From Gammaproteobacteria bacterium (lineage in GTDB: Bacteria > Pseudomonadota > Gammaproteobacteria > Pseudomonadales > Pseudohongiellaceae), in the NCBI GenBank assembly GCA_009692305.1, contig SHZK01000004.1, forward strand, positions 62,001 to 126,000: 64,000 nt of DNA. Reading direction: 5' to 3'. Below are positions 10,225 to 20,965 of this stretch, in pieces. A program made the translations under genes and the position numbers. Each line of letters opens with the position of its first letter. Within the stretch, counting starts at the first letter, position 1. The notes beneath the pieces were generated by a model, which saw only the letters and a list, made by a program, of their open reading frames with translations, was not told the DNA's origin and searched no databases.

Positions 10225-12093
10225 CTACTGATAGCCTCGCGCCTGGAGCTTGAACAAGGTTGCATACTGACCGTTGGCAGCGAGTAGTTCCGTATGGCTG
10301 CCTTGTTCGTGAATCTCGCCTTTTTCCAGCACGATAATGTGATCTGCCATGCGCACCGTAGAGAAGCGGTGTGAAATGATTATCGAAATCCTGTTCGTGG
10401 TGATTTCCTTGAAATGCGCGAATATTTCCGCTTCTGCCCGCGCATCGATCGCCGCTGTAGGTTCGTCGAGGATCAGTACGTCGGCTTTGGTGCGCATAAA
10501 AGCTCGCGACAAGGCGATCTTCTGCCACTGGCCACCGGAAAGTTCCTTGCCGTCCTTGAACCAGGTGCCCAACTGCGTGTTGTAACCATCAGGCAGCTCA
10601 CTGATAAAGGTGTCAGCCATGCCTTTGCTGGCAGCTTCTGCGATGCGCTTTTCTTCAGACAGGTCTGCCACATCGCCAATGCCGATGTTCTCACCCACGA
10701 TTAGCTGGTAGCGGGCGAAATCCTGGAAGATAACCCCGATCTTCTGCCGCAAGCTGTGGATATCCCACTCTCCCAGTTCCAGTCCGTCCAGAAATATTTT
10801 GCCCTCGGTAGGTGCATACAATCGAGTCAGCAATTTGATCAATGTAGTTTTGCCGCCGCCGTTTTCACCGACGATGGCAAGACTCTCACCAGGCTTGATA
10901 TGCAGGGTCACGTTCTTTAATGCGGCTGTGTTACTGCCGGGATAGTAAAAACTGACATTTTCGAAACGAATTCCATTGCGGGGATCTGGACCTGCCAATT
11001 TGACACCGGTTTGTTCCGGCACCTTGTGCTCGAGATACTCGATCAAGTTGGACAGGTACAAATTGTCTTCATACATGCCATTGACCGAAGTGAGGCTGCT
11101 CATCACCGCATTCTGACCGATACGGAACTGGGCAATGTACATGGTCATTTGTCCTATCGTGATCGCGCCGGCAATTGCTGCAAAGCCGACCCAACCATAG
11201 GCAAAGTAGAATGCAGCACTGGCGAGCAAACCAAGCACGTATCCCCAAAATCCACGACGCAGTACCAGGTCTCTGTCTTCCTTATAGATATTGGCAAATA
11301 TATCGATGTAGCGCTGCAGAAAGAGTTTGCCCAGCTGCAACAGCTTGACCTCTTTTACGCCATCTTCCCGCGTGAGCACCATTTCGAGATATATCTGCAT
11401 GCGACGTTCAGCCGACCGGCGGCGCTGAATACGAAATGCTTCACCAGAGAACTTTGCCTCCGCCAAAAATGCCGGCACACCCGCCAAACCAAGCAATAAC
11501 ACGGCGAAGGCTGAGAACTGGAATAGCCATATTCCAATTGTGACAAGAGTGATAATGTCCCGCAGCAAGTCGAACGTCTTGATTACCAGGCTTAACGGTC
11601 TGCTTGATGCCTCTCGTCGCGCCCTCACCAACTTGTCGTAATACTCTGCGTCTTCAAAATGCGCCAGTTCCAGAGTAAGGGCTTTTTCAAGAATCATGAC
11701 ATTGATCTTGTTGCCAAGTAGCACCCGCAATATGGACTGACATACCGAGTTCAGTCGTTGTGCTCCGGTCATAACCACAACCAATCCAGCCTCTACCAGC
11801 ACGAAATAAAGCACATCGCTGCACGCAGCTTCAGCGACGGCTCCGGTTGACTCGAATGCAGTCACAACTGCATCCACGAATAAACCACCGATGGAGGCGA
11901 TTGCTGCTGGTAATACGCCAGTGAGCAAGGTCGCGAGCGCCATGGTGATGGTCAGTCCCGCACTGGTGCTCCAGACGATATCGAGAGCTACGCCGCTATA
12001 TTGAAATACCGCTGCGAATTTCTTGACCGAATTGCCTGATGATGGAGAGTCCAATCTTTTCCTGTATTTATTCTGGGGTGGATGGCGCGACAA
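10225..12093 (-). CDS. ABC exporter, fused TMD-NBD (lantibiotic/peptide-exporter-like, no peptidase domain seen)
   Basis: Walker A GENGGGKTT, signature LSGGQWQK, Walker B LILDEPTAAID; AHFEDAEYYDKLVRARREAS segment of the exporter TMD. Confidence 0.85.
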   Translation of the reverse strand: MSRHPPQNKYRKRLDSPSSGNSVKKFAAVFQYSGVALDIVWSTSAGLTITMALATLLTGVLPAAIASIGGLFVDAVVTAFESTGAVAEAACSDVLYFVLVEAGLVVVMTGAQRLNSVCQSILRVLLGNKINVMILEKALTLELAHFEDAEYYDKLVRARREASSRPLSLVIKTFDLLRDIITLVTIGIWLFQFSAFAVLLLGLAGVPAFLAEAKFSGEAFRIQRRRSAERRMQIYLEMVLTREDGVKEVKLLQLGKLFLQRYIDIFANIYKEDRDLVLRRGFWGYVLGLLASAAFYFAYGWVGFAAIAGAITIGQMTMYIAQFRIGQNAVMSSLTSVNGMYEDNLYLSNLIEYLEHKVPEQTGVKLAGPDPRNGIRFENVSFYYPGSNTAALKNVTLHIKPGESLAIVGENGGGKTTLIKLLTRLYAPTEGKIFLDGLELGEWDIHSLRQKIGVIFQDFARYQLIVGENIGIGDVADLSEEKRIAEAASKGMADTFISELPDGYNTQLGTWFKDGKELSGGQWQKIALSRAFMRTKADVLILDEPTAAIDARAEAEIFAHFKEITTNRISIIISHRFSTVRMADHIIVLEKGEIHEQGSHTELLAANGQYATLFKLQARGYQ

Positions 12094-12135
12094 ACACTGT
12101 ATGACGTGAGGTATGCCTGCGCGGATTCTAGCACG

Positions 12136-12173
12136 AAAAAAAAGGGACCCTGACTCGCGTCAAGGTCCCTTTT
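12136..12173 (-). terminator. Rho-independent terminator of the methyltransferase gene
   Basis: Minus strand AAAAGGGACCTTGAC-gcga-GTCAGGGTCCCTTTTTTTT. Confidence 0.8.
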
Positions 12174-12203
12174 CTGATTATTACTTTTAGCGATTGAAAC
12201 TTT

Positions 12204-12950
12204 TTACGGTTTTACGAATTTCAATACGATGCGATCAGTGTCCCGGCCCAGTGCTGGGTCGAATGGGGCTGCTGTGTGATCATCATCATCGTTGCGCAGT
12301 ACTTCACTGGAGCCTTCCAGAACAAAGCCTGCAGCTGTTACCGCAGCAACTGCGTCATCATAGGCAATGCGGTGCAGAGTCGCATTATCCGCACCCTTGG
12401 TGCCTTCGTGGTCTTCGACGCCCAAAATACCGCCAGATTTCAGCGCGGCAAACACCTGGCCCAGTATGCCCTGTGCTACAGCCGGGTCGGAATTGTGGAA
12501 ATCGTGGAGATTCATGGCAGTGATGGCGAAATCTATGGAAGCGGCTGGCAAGGTTCCCATGTCATCCAATTCTTGCACATTGCCAAGGCGTGTGGCGCGA
12601 TCAGCACGTGCAGCTTCGCGAGCAACACGGGCATCGCGAGCAGCAGCATCTTCCCCGGGACGAGCTCCAGCACGGTTCTGCATGTAAACCTTGCCGCTTG
12701 GTCCGGTAGCATAGGACAGCACTTCGGTGTACCAACCAGCAGAGGCATTGATATCCAGTACCGTCATACCAGCTTCAAGCCCGAAGAAACTCAATACCTG
12801 AGGTCCTTTGCGGCTGGCATCACGAGCCTTATCTTCAGCCGGACGATCAGGATTGGCCATGGCGCTTTCAAGGGCAGCAATGTCCAGCGCAGCTGAAGCT
12901 GAACCAGCTGCCAGCAAGCAAATTGCGAACAAACTTATCATGGATTTCAT
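12204..12950 (-). CDS. Exported SAM-dependent methyltransferase-like protein
   Basis: 248 aa; signal peptide MKSMISLFAICLLAAGSASA; GLEAGMTVLDINASAGWYTEVLS motif I-like. Confidence 0.75.
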   Translation of the reverse strand: MKSMISLFAICLLAAGSASAALDIAALESAMANPDRPAEDKARDASRKGPQVLSFFGLEAGMTVLDINASAGWYTEVLSYATGPSGKVYMQNRAGARPGEDAAARDARVAREAARADRATRLGNVQELDDMGTLPAASIDFAITAMNLHDFHNSDPAVAQGILGQVFAALKSGGILGVEDHEGTKGADNATLHRIAYDDAVAAVTAAGFVLEGSSEVLRNDDDDHTAAPFDPALGRDTDRIVLKFVKP

Positions 12951-13132
12951 AGTAGTAACCTTTGTATGGGAGGGAATGAACTGAAATGAAATTGGGTTGC
13001 GTTGCCACTAATTCCTGAGAATCGCGGCACAGCAGCATAAACCAAGCTAGTACGGGAATACAACGAGAATACGCCGAAATCTGGGCCGATTACGGGCAGT
13101 TGCGCGGCTGGATAAGAGCCCAAACTACGGCA

Positions 13133-13321
13133 TTAATGCAGTCGGCGCGCCGCTTTCAATTCGTCTTCAAAAAAGGCTTTGACTTGCAGGAGTTGGCTGA
13201 AATCGCCTTCGCTTTCCATAAGTGGCAAGTGCAGCTCAATATCACTGAGAATATTCGTGATACTGCCTGTATCCAGGGCACTGAGGTCCAGATCGAATGG
13301 AAATTTCGATTCCTTAGACAT
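13133..13321 (-). CDS. Small acidic hypothetical protein
   Basis: 62 aa MSKESKFPFDLDLSALDTGSITNILSDIELHLPLMESEGDFSQLLQVKAFFEDELKAARRLH; AGGAG upstream of the ATG. Confidence 0.45.
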   Translation of the reverse strand: MSKESKFPFDLDLSALDTGSITNILSDIELHLPLMESEGDFSQLLQVKAFFEDELKAARRLH

Positions 13322-13619
13322 GAGAAATACAACTCCTGGCTCATTAATACACCCCGAACTGAAGGGCAGAAACTTGCACAGAATGGGTATCGACTGACAT
13401 TAAGAAATCTTCATAAGAAATTCTATTATATGAAGTTTTTAACTTTAAACAGGGGCTCTATTTATATATACGATGTTAACTTTACGCGGTATACATCACG
13501 TATTACACTAGCCCCCGAAGTTGGGGAATCCTGCAGCACCGGGCCCACGGTGTAGACCAATAACAATAGCAAATAAAAGACTCAGTACAGGGATGTCGCG
13601 CTCAGTCAGGAGTTTCAGG

Positions 13620-15981
13620 ATGAATGCTCTCATACGTGCCTGGGCGAATTTCGTCATAACGCAGCGCGCCGGGGTCCTGCTTACGGTCGCCATCTTACTG
13701 TTGATCGCTCTGCTCATCGGCCCAACCATTCCATTTGATAACAGTACCGAACGCTACTTTGTCGCCGGTGATCCGACCATAGCGGATTATGATCGCCTAC
13801 TGGAACTGTTCGGCGATAACGAATATCTGGTCATCGGCTTTGAAGCGAGCGCTAGCGCTGAGGATATTTTTGCCGAAGATACGCTGCATGACCTGGTCAA
13901 AGTTTCCGAATTTCTGGAATTCCACCCGTACATCACCCAGCTTCGCTCGCTCAGCAATTATCAATACATACATGCTGACGGCGACACTCTCAGCACTGAC
14001 TACCTGATTGAAGATGCGACCACGCTGGCCAATGACCCGGCGGCTATTGCCAGGGTCAAAGCCATCCTAAGCGATGAAGATCTCGCGATGGGCGTGCTCG
14101 TTACTGACGACTTTCGCCACACTCGCATAGCCGCGCGCGTTGAATATCACGATGGAGCGTCACCTCACAAGATTGAGTTAGTGCAAGATCTGTATCGGTT
14201 CGTTGAAGAGGAATCGATTTCTTCAGATGATTATATTTTGCACCTGTCCGGCTACCCACTAGTTAACGAGCGTTATGAAACTGTATCCGCCGAAGACCTG
14301 GATATTCTCATACCCATCATGGTGTTATTAATGATGGTGATGCTGTTCCTGAGTTTTTGCTCATTGCCTGGCACCTTGTTGCCCTAGGTTGTGATCCTCA
14401 GTGGCGTCCTGTTCGTCACTGAAATTCAGAGCTATTTGCAACTACCCCATTCCACTGTCGACTCGGCACTATTGCCAAGCCTGATTATCATCGGCATCGG
14501 CAGTGCCGTTCACGTGATTGTGGAATATTTTCACCATCGCCATCTTGGTTTATCTGGACCCGAAGCGGCACATGCGTGTGTCATTCATATGGCGTCCTTC
14601 GCTGTTTACAGCACTTACAACCTCGGCCGGATTCTATGCCCTGTCAGTCACCAAGATTCTACCTGTTCGCGACTTCGCACTGCTCGGCGCGATTGGCCCG
14701 ATGGCGCTATTCTTTTTTTCGTTGACAGTGTTGCCTGCATTACTGAGCTACGTGAAGCAATTGCCACAAGGTACGCAGGATATTCTGGATGAAGGATACA
14801 TCTCCAGACTCACCCGGCGTGTGCCCTCTTTCACTCTCAAGCACCGTAATTCGATCCTGACCTGCAGCGCGCTGTTGCTGCTATTTTCTGTTTTCTATAT
14901 TCCCAACATCAAGATCGACACGAACTATGTAACCCTGTTCAAGGCAAGCAGTCCCACCAGACAAGATATTCACTATTTTGATGCTGTCTTCAGAGGCACC
15001 ATGACGCTGGATATAATTCTTGATTCGAGCCGGATTGACGGAGTAAAAGATTCGGCGTTCCCACGCGAACTGGAGGCCATAGAACAATAGTTGGAATTAC
15101 GTGAACCGCTCGGCCAGATCAATTCACTGGCAGACTTTCTGAAGGATATTTCGCAAGCTCTCAATGCTAATGATCCGGACTTTTACCAGTTACCGGATAC
15201 AGCGGAGTTGGCTGCGCAGTTTCTGTTGCTGTATGACAGTGCTGGCCCGAATGAAGATTTGTCTGACATCAAGGATTTCGAGGATCGGTATGCGCGCCTG
15301 AATGTACCTCTTGCGAACATGGTAGCGTCGGCAACGAAAATTAAACTGGACGCGATTACTGCCTACATGAATGACAATCACGGCAGCCTGAATCCCTTGC
15401 TGACTAGCACCATGGTCTTATTTACCGTGCAGGACATTTATACGTCGCAAGGCATGTTTGCATCATTACTGGTGTCATTGGGTGTAATCAGCGGTTTCTT
15501 CATCTTGCTACTCAGATCTTTCAAGTACGGCATTCTGTGTATGATTCCCAGCGTGTTGCCGATAATATTGACAGCCAGTATTGCCAGCATGCTTGGCATT
15601 TATCTGGATTTGAGCATATTAATTTTCGGTGCCATGACAATGGGTATCGCGGTAGATGACTCAATTCATGTGATAACCCGCTATCTCGCGTCCCGTGAAG
15701 CCGGGGCAACGACACAGCAAGCCATTGCTCGAGCGATGCGCGAATCGGGTCGCGGTGTGGTATTCAGCTCGTTGGTCCTGGTATTGGGTTTCGGCGTTTT
15801 ATGCTTTGGATCGTTCACCACAATCATATATGTTGGAATGTTCGGGTCCATAATCATGGCGCTGGCTCTGCTGGGAGACCTCCTGTTCCTGCCTGCCCTG
15901 CTCTATCTGGTCGATGGCAATGGCAAAGAGTCTGATCCGGCGACCACCGACCAGATCACAACCAATACCACTTCCAGTTGA
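13620..15981 (+). pseudogene. MMPL/RND-family transporter, disrupted (two in-frame TAGs and one frameshift)
   Basis: ORF pieces 13521-14387, 14391-14792, 14518-15090 and 15091-15981 together read as one RND protein. TAG at 14385-14387 and 15088-15090; frame change near 14590-14600 (...HACVIHMA / ...SLFTALTTSAGF). Confidence 0.85.
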
Positions 15982-16011
15982 TCTAGACTGCTTATCAGGA
16001 AAATATTTTGT

Positions 16012-16830
16012 ATGCGCTATGCTTGTTCAATTGCTGTCTCGATGCTTGCCATTTTCAGCATACCCACTCAGTTGTACGCTGCCGAATTCACTGCTGCTGA
16101 GATTATGCAGCGTGTAGATGATCGAGAAGATGGCAGCTCTATGGTTGCCGAATATACGATGGTGCTCATTGATCGGCGCGACCGGCAACGTGTACGCGAT
16201 CTGAAATTGTATTCAAAGGACTACGGCGCGGATACGCGAGTACTATCGCCGTTCGAGTCACCGGCTGATATTCGTGACACCGCTTATCTGAACATGGATT
16301 GGGACGATCCGGCGCGTGATGATGATTCCTGGCTGTATCTGCCGGCACTGCAACGGGTAAAGCGCCTCGCCAGCAGCGATACATCCGATTCATTTCTTGG
16401 CAGAGACTTTACCTATGCTGATATCAACGGCTTTGATTTGGCTTGGTATAACTACGAATTGGTGAACTCCTCTGAATTGATCGATGGACATGACACCTGC
16501 GTAATTGAGGCAATTCCCAAACCTGAATTTAAAACACTCGCGGAGAACGCAACCAGTTACTCCAAATTGCAGAGTTGGATACGGAAAGATAATTTCCTGC
16601 AGCTGCGTGGGCAGGCGTGGGAATTGCGCGGAAATCGCATCAAGTATTTTACCGCTTCAGAAATTGAGCTGATTGATGATATATGGACAGTGGGCAAGTT
16701 GCAGGCTGTCACCACCCGCAACGGAAGCCAGGAACACGCCAGCGTATTACAGGTCAAATCCATCCAGTACAACACTGAGTTGGGTGATGAAATATTTACT
16801 ACTGAATACATGGAAAGAGGTCTGGACTAA
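16012..16830 (+). CDS. Outer membrane lipoprotein-sorting (LolA-like) protein
   Basis: 272 aa with signal peptide; AAEIMQRVDDREDGSSMVAEYTMVLIDRRDRQRVRDLKLYSKDYG; next to the MMPL gene, a common arrangement. Confidence 0.8.
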   Translation: MRYACSIAVSMLAIFSIPTQLYAAEFTAAEIMQRVDDREDGSSMVAEYTMVLIDRRDRQRVRDLKLYSKDYGADTRVLSPFESPADIRDTAYLNMDWDDPARDDDSWLYLPALQRVKRLASSDTSDSFLGRDFTYADINGFDLAWYNYELVNSSELIDGHDTCVIEAIPKPEFKTLAENATSYSKLQSWIRKDNFLQLRGQAWELRGNRIKYFTASEIELIDDIWTVGKLQAVTTRNGSQEHASVLQVKSIQYNTELGDEIFTTEYMERGLD

Positions 16831-16865
16831 GTCCTATCGCAGCGCGATTGAAGGAGTATCTTGGA

Positions 16866-18260
16866 ATGCGATTCGGCAGAGGGCACAAAGGGCATCGGAC
16901 ATTGATGCGCGGCTGTGCCGCATTCTGCTTGTCGACCATTGCCAGTGGAGGACTCGCGCAGGACAATTTCTTTAATTCAGTGAATGTGCAAATTCCCCGC
17001 ACCTCTGCGGCGTCATCGGCCTATTCATTGTTCGGTTGGTTAAATCAGAAAATCGGCTATGGATTGGAAGCACCAGGTGTCCCTTTCAGTCGTCAGGACA
17101 GCGAACTGACCAAGGTTGAAACCAGTCTGTTTATGCAATTCGATACCGCGGTAAACGACTCGCTGCAGTTGCGATTCAGCGGCAAGGCTTATCGCGATAC
17201 TATTTATTCACTCAACGACAATCCGCAATTTTCCACAGATGAACCTAACAAGTTTCGCAGTCGATTCGAGGTAAAGGATTTCTTTCTTGAGCGTCAGTAT
17301 GACAATGGCGTCTATCTCAAAGTGGGAAACCAGTTGTTTGCATGGGGACTCTCAGAATATTCCCGAGTGACTGACCTGATCAACACTGAGGACCAGTTTA
17401 CATTTGGCCAACAGGATCTGGAGGATATTCGCCTGCAGGTTCCAGCGACTCTTTTAAGTTTTCAGCTTGGCGACTGGACGCTGAACAGTGTGCTTACCTA
17501 TGAGGCCGGCAGGAATGATACCGCTCCGTTGCGGGATGAATTCGACCAGTTTTTGCGTCTGCGCGACAGCGGCCTCAATCTGGAGCGCGAGCAGCCTGAT
17601 AACCAGTATGAAGGCTTCTTGCGTGCTTCCACAAACTGGGCCAGAGGCGACTTGCAGTTGATCGCTGGTGAATTCAATGACAACAACCTGAGCGTCGAGC
17701 GAATCGAAACCATCGGCTCTATCCAGCCCCGTCTCATTTATTCCCAGAACCGAATGCGCATGCCGGGGATCGCCGGTAATTGGGTGAATGGTGCCTGGCT
17801 TATGTTCGTCGAACTGGGCATGCATCAGGACAAGGCAGTACGCCCCACTGCCGAGACCTTTTTCGGACAGAGCCAGGGTTGGGCTCAAAAGGATCAGGTG
17901 CTCAGTGCATTCGGTCTCGAATACAACGGGTTCCGCAATCTGCTGCTGACAATTGAACTGGATAATACCCATAGCAGAGACCATGATGAATTTATGGCAG
18001 ACCAGCGGGACCAGACCAGTTTCGGCACCCGCGTATACTGGACTGCATTAAATGAGCGTCTGGAACTGATTGCGGTGTGGAACAATTTGATAGATGCCGA
18101 TATAGAAATAGGTCGGTTGTCCGTAAACTACAACTGGTCTGATCAAATCGCCCTTGGCTTGCTGTGGATGAACTACAGCAGCTAGCGTGAAAGTCTGTTT
18201 TACGACTATCGCAACAACGACATGCTGCAGTTGCAGCTGCAATTTAACTTTCAAATCTGA
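16866..18260 (+). pseudogene. DUF1302-like outer membrane barrel protein with an in-frame TAG at 18183-18185
   Basis: ORF 16848-18185 ends ...LLWMNYSS*. The same frame continues RESLFYDYRNNDMLQLQLQFNFQI and stops at TGA 18258-18260; the tail resembles a terminal barrel strand. Confidence 0.7.
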
Positions 18261-18288
18261 GGATACCCTGCATTGGAGGTATCAAACT

Positions 18289-18975
18289 ATGCTGCCAGAC
18301 CACACCAATCCTGAACAACCGTATCACCATGGCAACGTCAAGGAGGCATTGGTGGACACCGCCATGAAGCTGATTGAGAAGCATGACGTTGGCACGCTAT
18401 CTTTGCGCAAACTGTCCAAGGAGGTCGGCATTACACCGTCGGCTGTGTACAACCACTTCGCCGACAAGAATGCGCTGCTATTAGCGATCAAGACTCGCAT
18501 CTATGCTGAAATGAACGAGTATTTCGAGTCCTGTCGTTCTACTACCACTGATCCTGAGCAGGCCTTACTGGAAATTTGCACGGCGTATTACCATTATTCC
18601 AATGAATACTCCTCGCAGTTTCAATTCCTCTTTAGTTCCACGCTGCCATTGGAATGGCTAACACCAGAAACGGTGGCGATTTCCTGTCGCAGTCTTTTAC
18701 GAGTACGCAAACTTGTGTGGCAAATTTATGAGAAGCACCAGATTGCCTGTTCTGAGAGCGATGTCGTGAATGTTGCCTTGCTAGTGTGGTCGCAATTACA
18801 TGGAATTGTGACACTCCGAAATTCCGGTTCTATCAAAGCGGCGGTAGCTCACATGGGGTGGCCGTCAAGTTGCGGCTTGACCAATGACGCGGCAGTAGAA
18901 CAACTAATCAAGAATCATGTAGAGCTGATGGTGAACGGTATCGTCAACAGTAAACACAGCGGCAGTCATCATTAG
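18289..18975 (+). CDS. TetR/AcrR family transcriptional regulator
   Basis: TLSLRKLSKEVGITPSAVYNHFADKNALLLAI helix-turn-helix; GGAGG before ATG 18289. Confidence 0.88.
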   Translation: MLPDHTNPEQPYHHGNVKEALVDTAMKLIEKHDVGTLSLRKLSKEVGITPSAVYNHFADKNALLLAIKTRIYAEMNEYFESCRSTTTDPEQALLEICTAYYHYSNEYSSQFQFLFSSTLPLEWLTPETVAISCRSLLRVRKLVWQIYEKHQIACSESDVVNVALLVWSQLHGIVTLRNSGSIKAAVAHMGWPSSCGLTNDAAVEQLIKNHVELMVNGIVNSKHSGSHH

Positions 18976-18982
18976 CCCTAGT

Positions 18983-19036
18983 TTATTGGTCGAATCCCTT
19001 TTAATCCCCACCCTATTGGTCTAGACCCATTTAATC
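18983..19036. repeat. Degenerate tandem direct repeat
   Basis: ttattggtcgaatcccttttaatc / ctattggtctagacccatttaatc, about 30-bp period. Confidence 0.5.
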
Positions 19037-20272
19037 TAAACCCATCGCCCTGCGCGCCAATTGCTTCTTTACCAATGCAAGGTTATTGATATTTTTCATA
19101 CCAAAATTCCGTAGCCAGCGAACCGGTAAAGCCTCCGCAGCAAACAGTTGTTTGAAGCCTTCCATCAGCCACATCATGCCCAGATTGTGCCCCCGCCGCT
19201 GGCGCTGGTAACGTTGCAGCAAAATCGGGTCAGTCAGACTGCGGCCGGCAGCGAGACCATGTAGCAACTCGGCAGCAAGCGCCCTCACATCCAGCAAGCC
19301 CAGATTTACTCCCTGCCCAGCCAGAGGATGAATGGTATGGGCTGCGTCGCCTACGAGTACGATACCTGCATTGGCATAGCTGGTTGCGTGACGCTGAGTA
19401 AGGGGAAACGCAAAGCGGACATCACTCCACTCAATGGCGCCGAGGCGTTGTTCAATAGCGGCTCCCAGTTCCTTGCGGAATTGCTCATCGGGCAACGCCA
19501 TCAAGTGGGCCGTTTTCTCTGGCACCGAAGACCACACAATTGAACAATAGTGCCGATCCTCAGCGTCCGCTGCGGGCAGCAGAGGCAGGAAGGCCAATGG
19601 ACCGGTGGTCATGAATCGCTGCAAAGCAATGTGCTGGTGTGGCCGCTCAGTGCGCACTGTTGTTACCAGCGCCTGATGGTCGTAGTTCCATTCCTTGCAG
19701 GAAAAGTTGGCCAGTTCACGCACTCGCGAATTGCCACCATCAGCGGCAATTACCAGTTTTGCGACCAATTTACTGCCTTCACTGCTCAGCAATTGAATAT
19801 GTTGTTCGCCATCAATCTGAATTCGATCCAGCGCTGCAATGGTGAATGGAGCCAGCAGTCGCAACGAATCCTGTTGGGCGATTCTCTTATAGAGCGCGTG
19901 CAGGATTACCGAATTTTCCACGATCGCGCCTAGCGCAGGTTGACCGATTTCCGTCGCGGAGAATTGAATGGAACCGGTGCCATCGGCATCCCATACTTCC
20001 ATATTCTGATAACTGCAAGTGCGCGTGCGCGCAATGTCCTGCCATATTCCCAAATCGGAGAATAACGCCATTGATGCCGAGGTAAGCGCACTTACTCTGG
20101 GATCGAATTTTAATGGTTGCTGTTGGAACGCTAGTTGTTCCGCATTGAATGGAGTCTGGTCTACCAGAGCCAGGCGCAGTCCGGTTTGTGCTAACAGGCA
20201 GGCCATGGAGGCACCTACTATGCCACCACCTGCAATCACGATATCAAAATTGAATTCATCTGCCTTTTTCAT
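19031..20272 (-). CDS. UbiH/UbiF/VisC/COQ6-family FAD-dependent hydroxylase
   Basis: GGGIVGASMACLLAQTGL N-terminal FAD motif; VLVGDAAHTIHPLAGQGVNLGLLD. Confidence 0.9.
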   Translation of the reverse strand: MKKADEFNFDIVIAGGGIVGASMACLLAQTGLRLALVDQTPFNAEQLAFQQQPLKFDPRVSALTSASMALFSDLGIWQDIARTRTCSYQNMEVWDADGTGSIQFSATEIGQPALGAIVENSVILHALYKRIAQQDSLRLLAPFTIAALDRIQIDGEQHIQLLSSEGSKLVAKLVIAADGGNSRVRELANFSCKEWNYDHQALVTTVRTERPHQHIALQRFMTTGPLAFLPLLPAADAEDRHYCSIVWSSVPEKTAHLMALPDEQFRKELGAAIEQRLGAIEWSDVRFAFPLTQRHATSYANAGIVLVGDAAHTIHPLAGQGVNLGLLDVRALAAELLHGLAAGRSLTDPILLQRYQRQRRGHNLGMMWLMEGFKQLFAAEALPVRWLRNFGMKNINNLALVKKQLARRAMGLD

Positions 20273-20389
20273 GTCGACTATTATAAGTGGGCCTTCGATG
20301 ATTTGCTAATTATGCGTTATTCCGCCAATCCGCAATTGCTGCTAGACTCGATCGATCGCCGCAATTGTTTGTCAGGCATGGAGCAAAAT

Positions 20390-20854
20390 ATGAGTAACGT
20401 TGTCACCCCAAACCAGTTGCCGAATTATATTGGCAAGGAAGTCGGGGTTACCGACTGGATTGAAATCGACCAGCAGCGCATTAATCAGTTTGCCGAAGCG
20501 ACTGGCGATCATCAGTACATTCATGTTGATCCGCAACGAGCCGCGCAAACTCCCTTTGGCTCCACCATTGCACATGGCTTCCTCACTCTATCCATGATGA
20601 GCATATTGAGTGCGAAAAATGGCGGCATCAAACTGGACAATGCCGTCATGGGTATCAACTACGGTTTGGATAAAGTCAGGTTCATCACTCCGGTAAAAGT
20701 CGGCAATCGAATCCGCGCCCGCTTTCAATTGGTAAGCGCCGAAGAGAAAAAGCCGAAGCACTATCTAATGAAACATAATGTCACTATCGAAATTGATGGA
20801 GCCGACAAGCCAGCACTGATTGCAGAATGGCTGGGCATGACAGTTGTTAAATAG
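20390..20854 (+). CDS. MaoC family dehydratase
   Basis: INQFAEATGDHQYIHVDPQRAAQTPFGSTIAHGFLTLSM hot-dog hydratase motif. Confidence 0.9.
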   Translation: MSNVVTPNQLPNYIGKEVGVTDWIEIDQQRINQFAEATGDHQYIHVDPQRAAQTPFGSTIAHGFLTLSMMSILSAKNGGIKLDNAVMGINYGLDKVRFITPVKVGNRIRARFQLVSAEEKKPKHYLMKHNVTIEIDGADKPALIAEWLGMTVVK

Positions 20855-20936
20855 GGGTCAGAGTAAAAATACAGTGGTTTGCAGGAATTTAACGTCGCAC
20901 TCCAGGATGAAACCACTGTATTTTTACTCTGACCCC
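20854..20936. repeat. REP-like inverted repeat, 27-bp arms and 29-nt loop
   Basis: GGGGTCAGAGTAAAAATACAGTGGTTT (20854-20880) / AAACCACTGTATTTTTACTCTGACCCC (20910-20936). Confidence 0.9.
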
Positions 20937-20965
20937 ATAAATCACCCCATAAATCAGAGAATCAC

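Noticed and set aside
13133-13321. 62-aa acidic ORF as another leader peptide
   Set aside because: No GG cleavage motif or similarity to the MRELT leader; kept only as a low-confidence hypothetical gene.
8136-18260. Genome-wide TAG recoding (amber codon reassigned) to explain four in-frame TAGs
   Set aside because: Many intact genes here use TAG as their normal stop (10225 ABC, TetR, MaoC, UbiH at 21382, TIGR02449-like, ZapA, Fau, TonB receptor 2), and readthrough there would give short junk or run into opposing genes. The MMPL gene also has a frameshift, favouring decay or sequence error.
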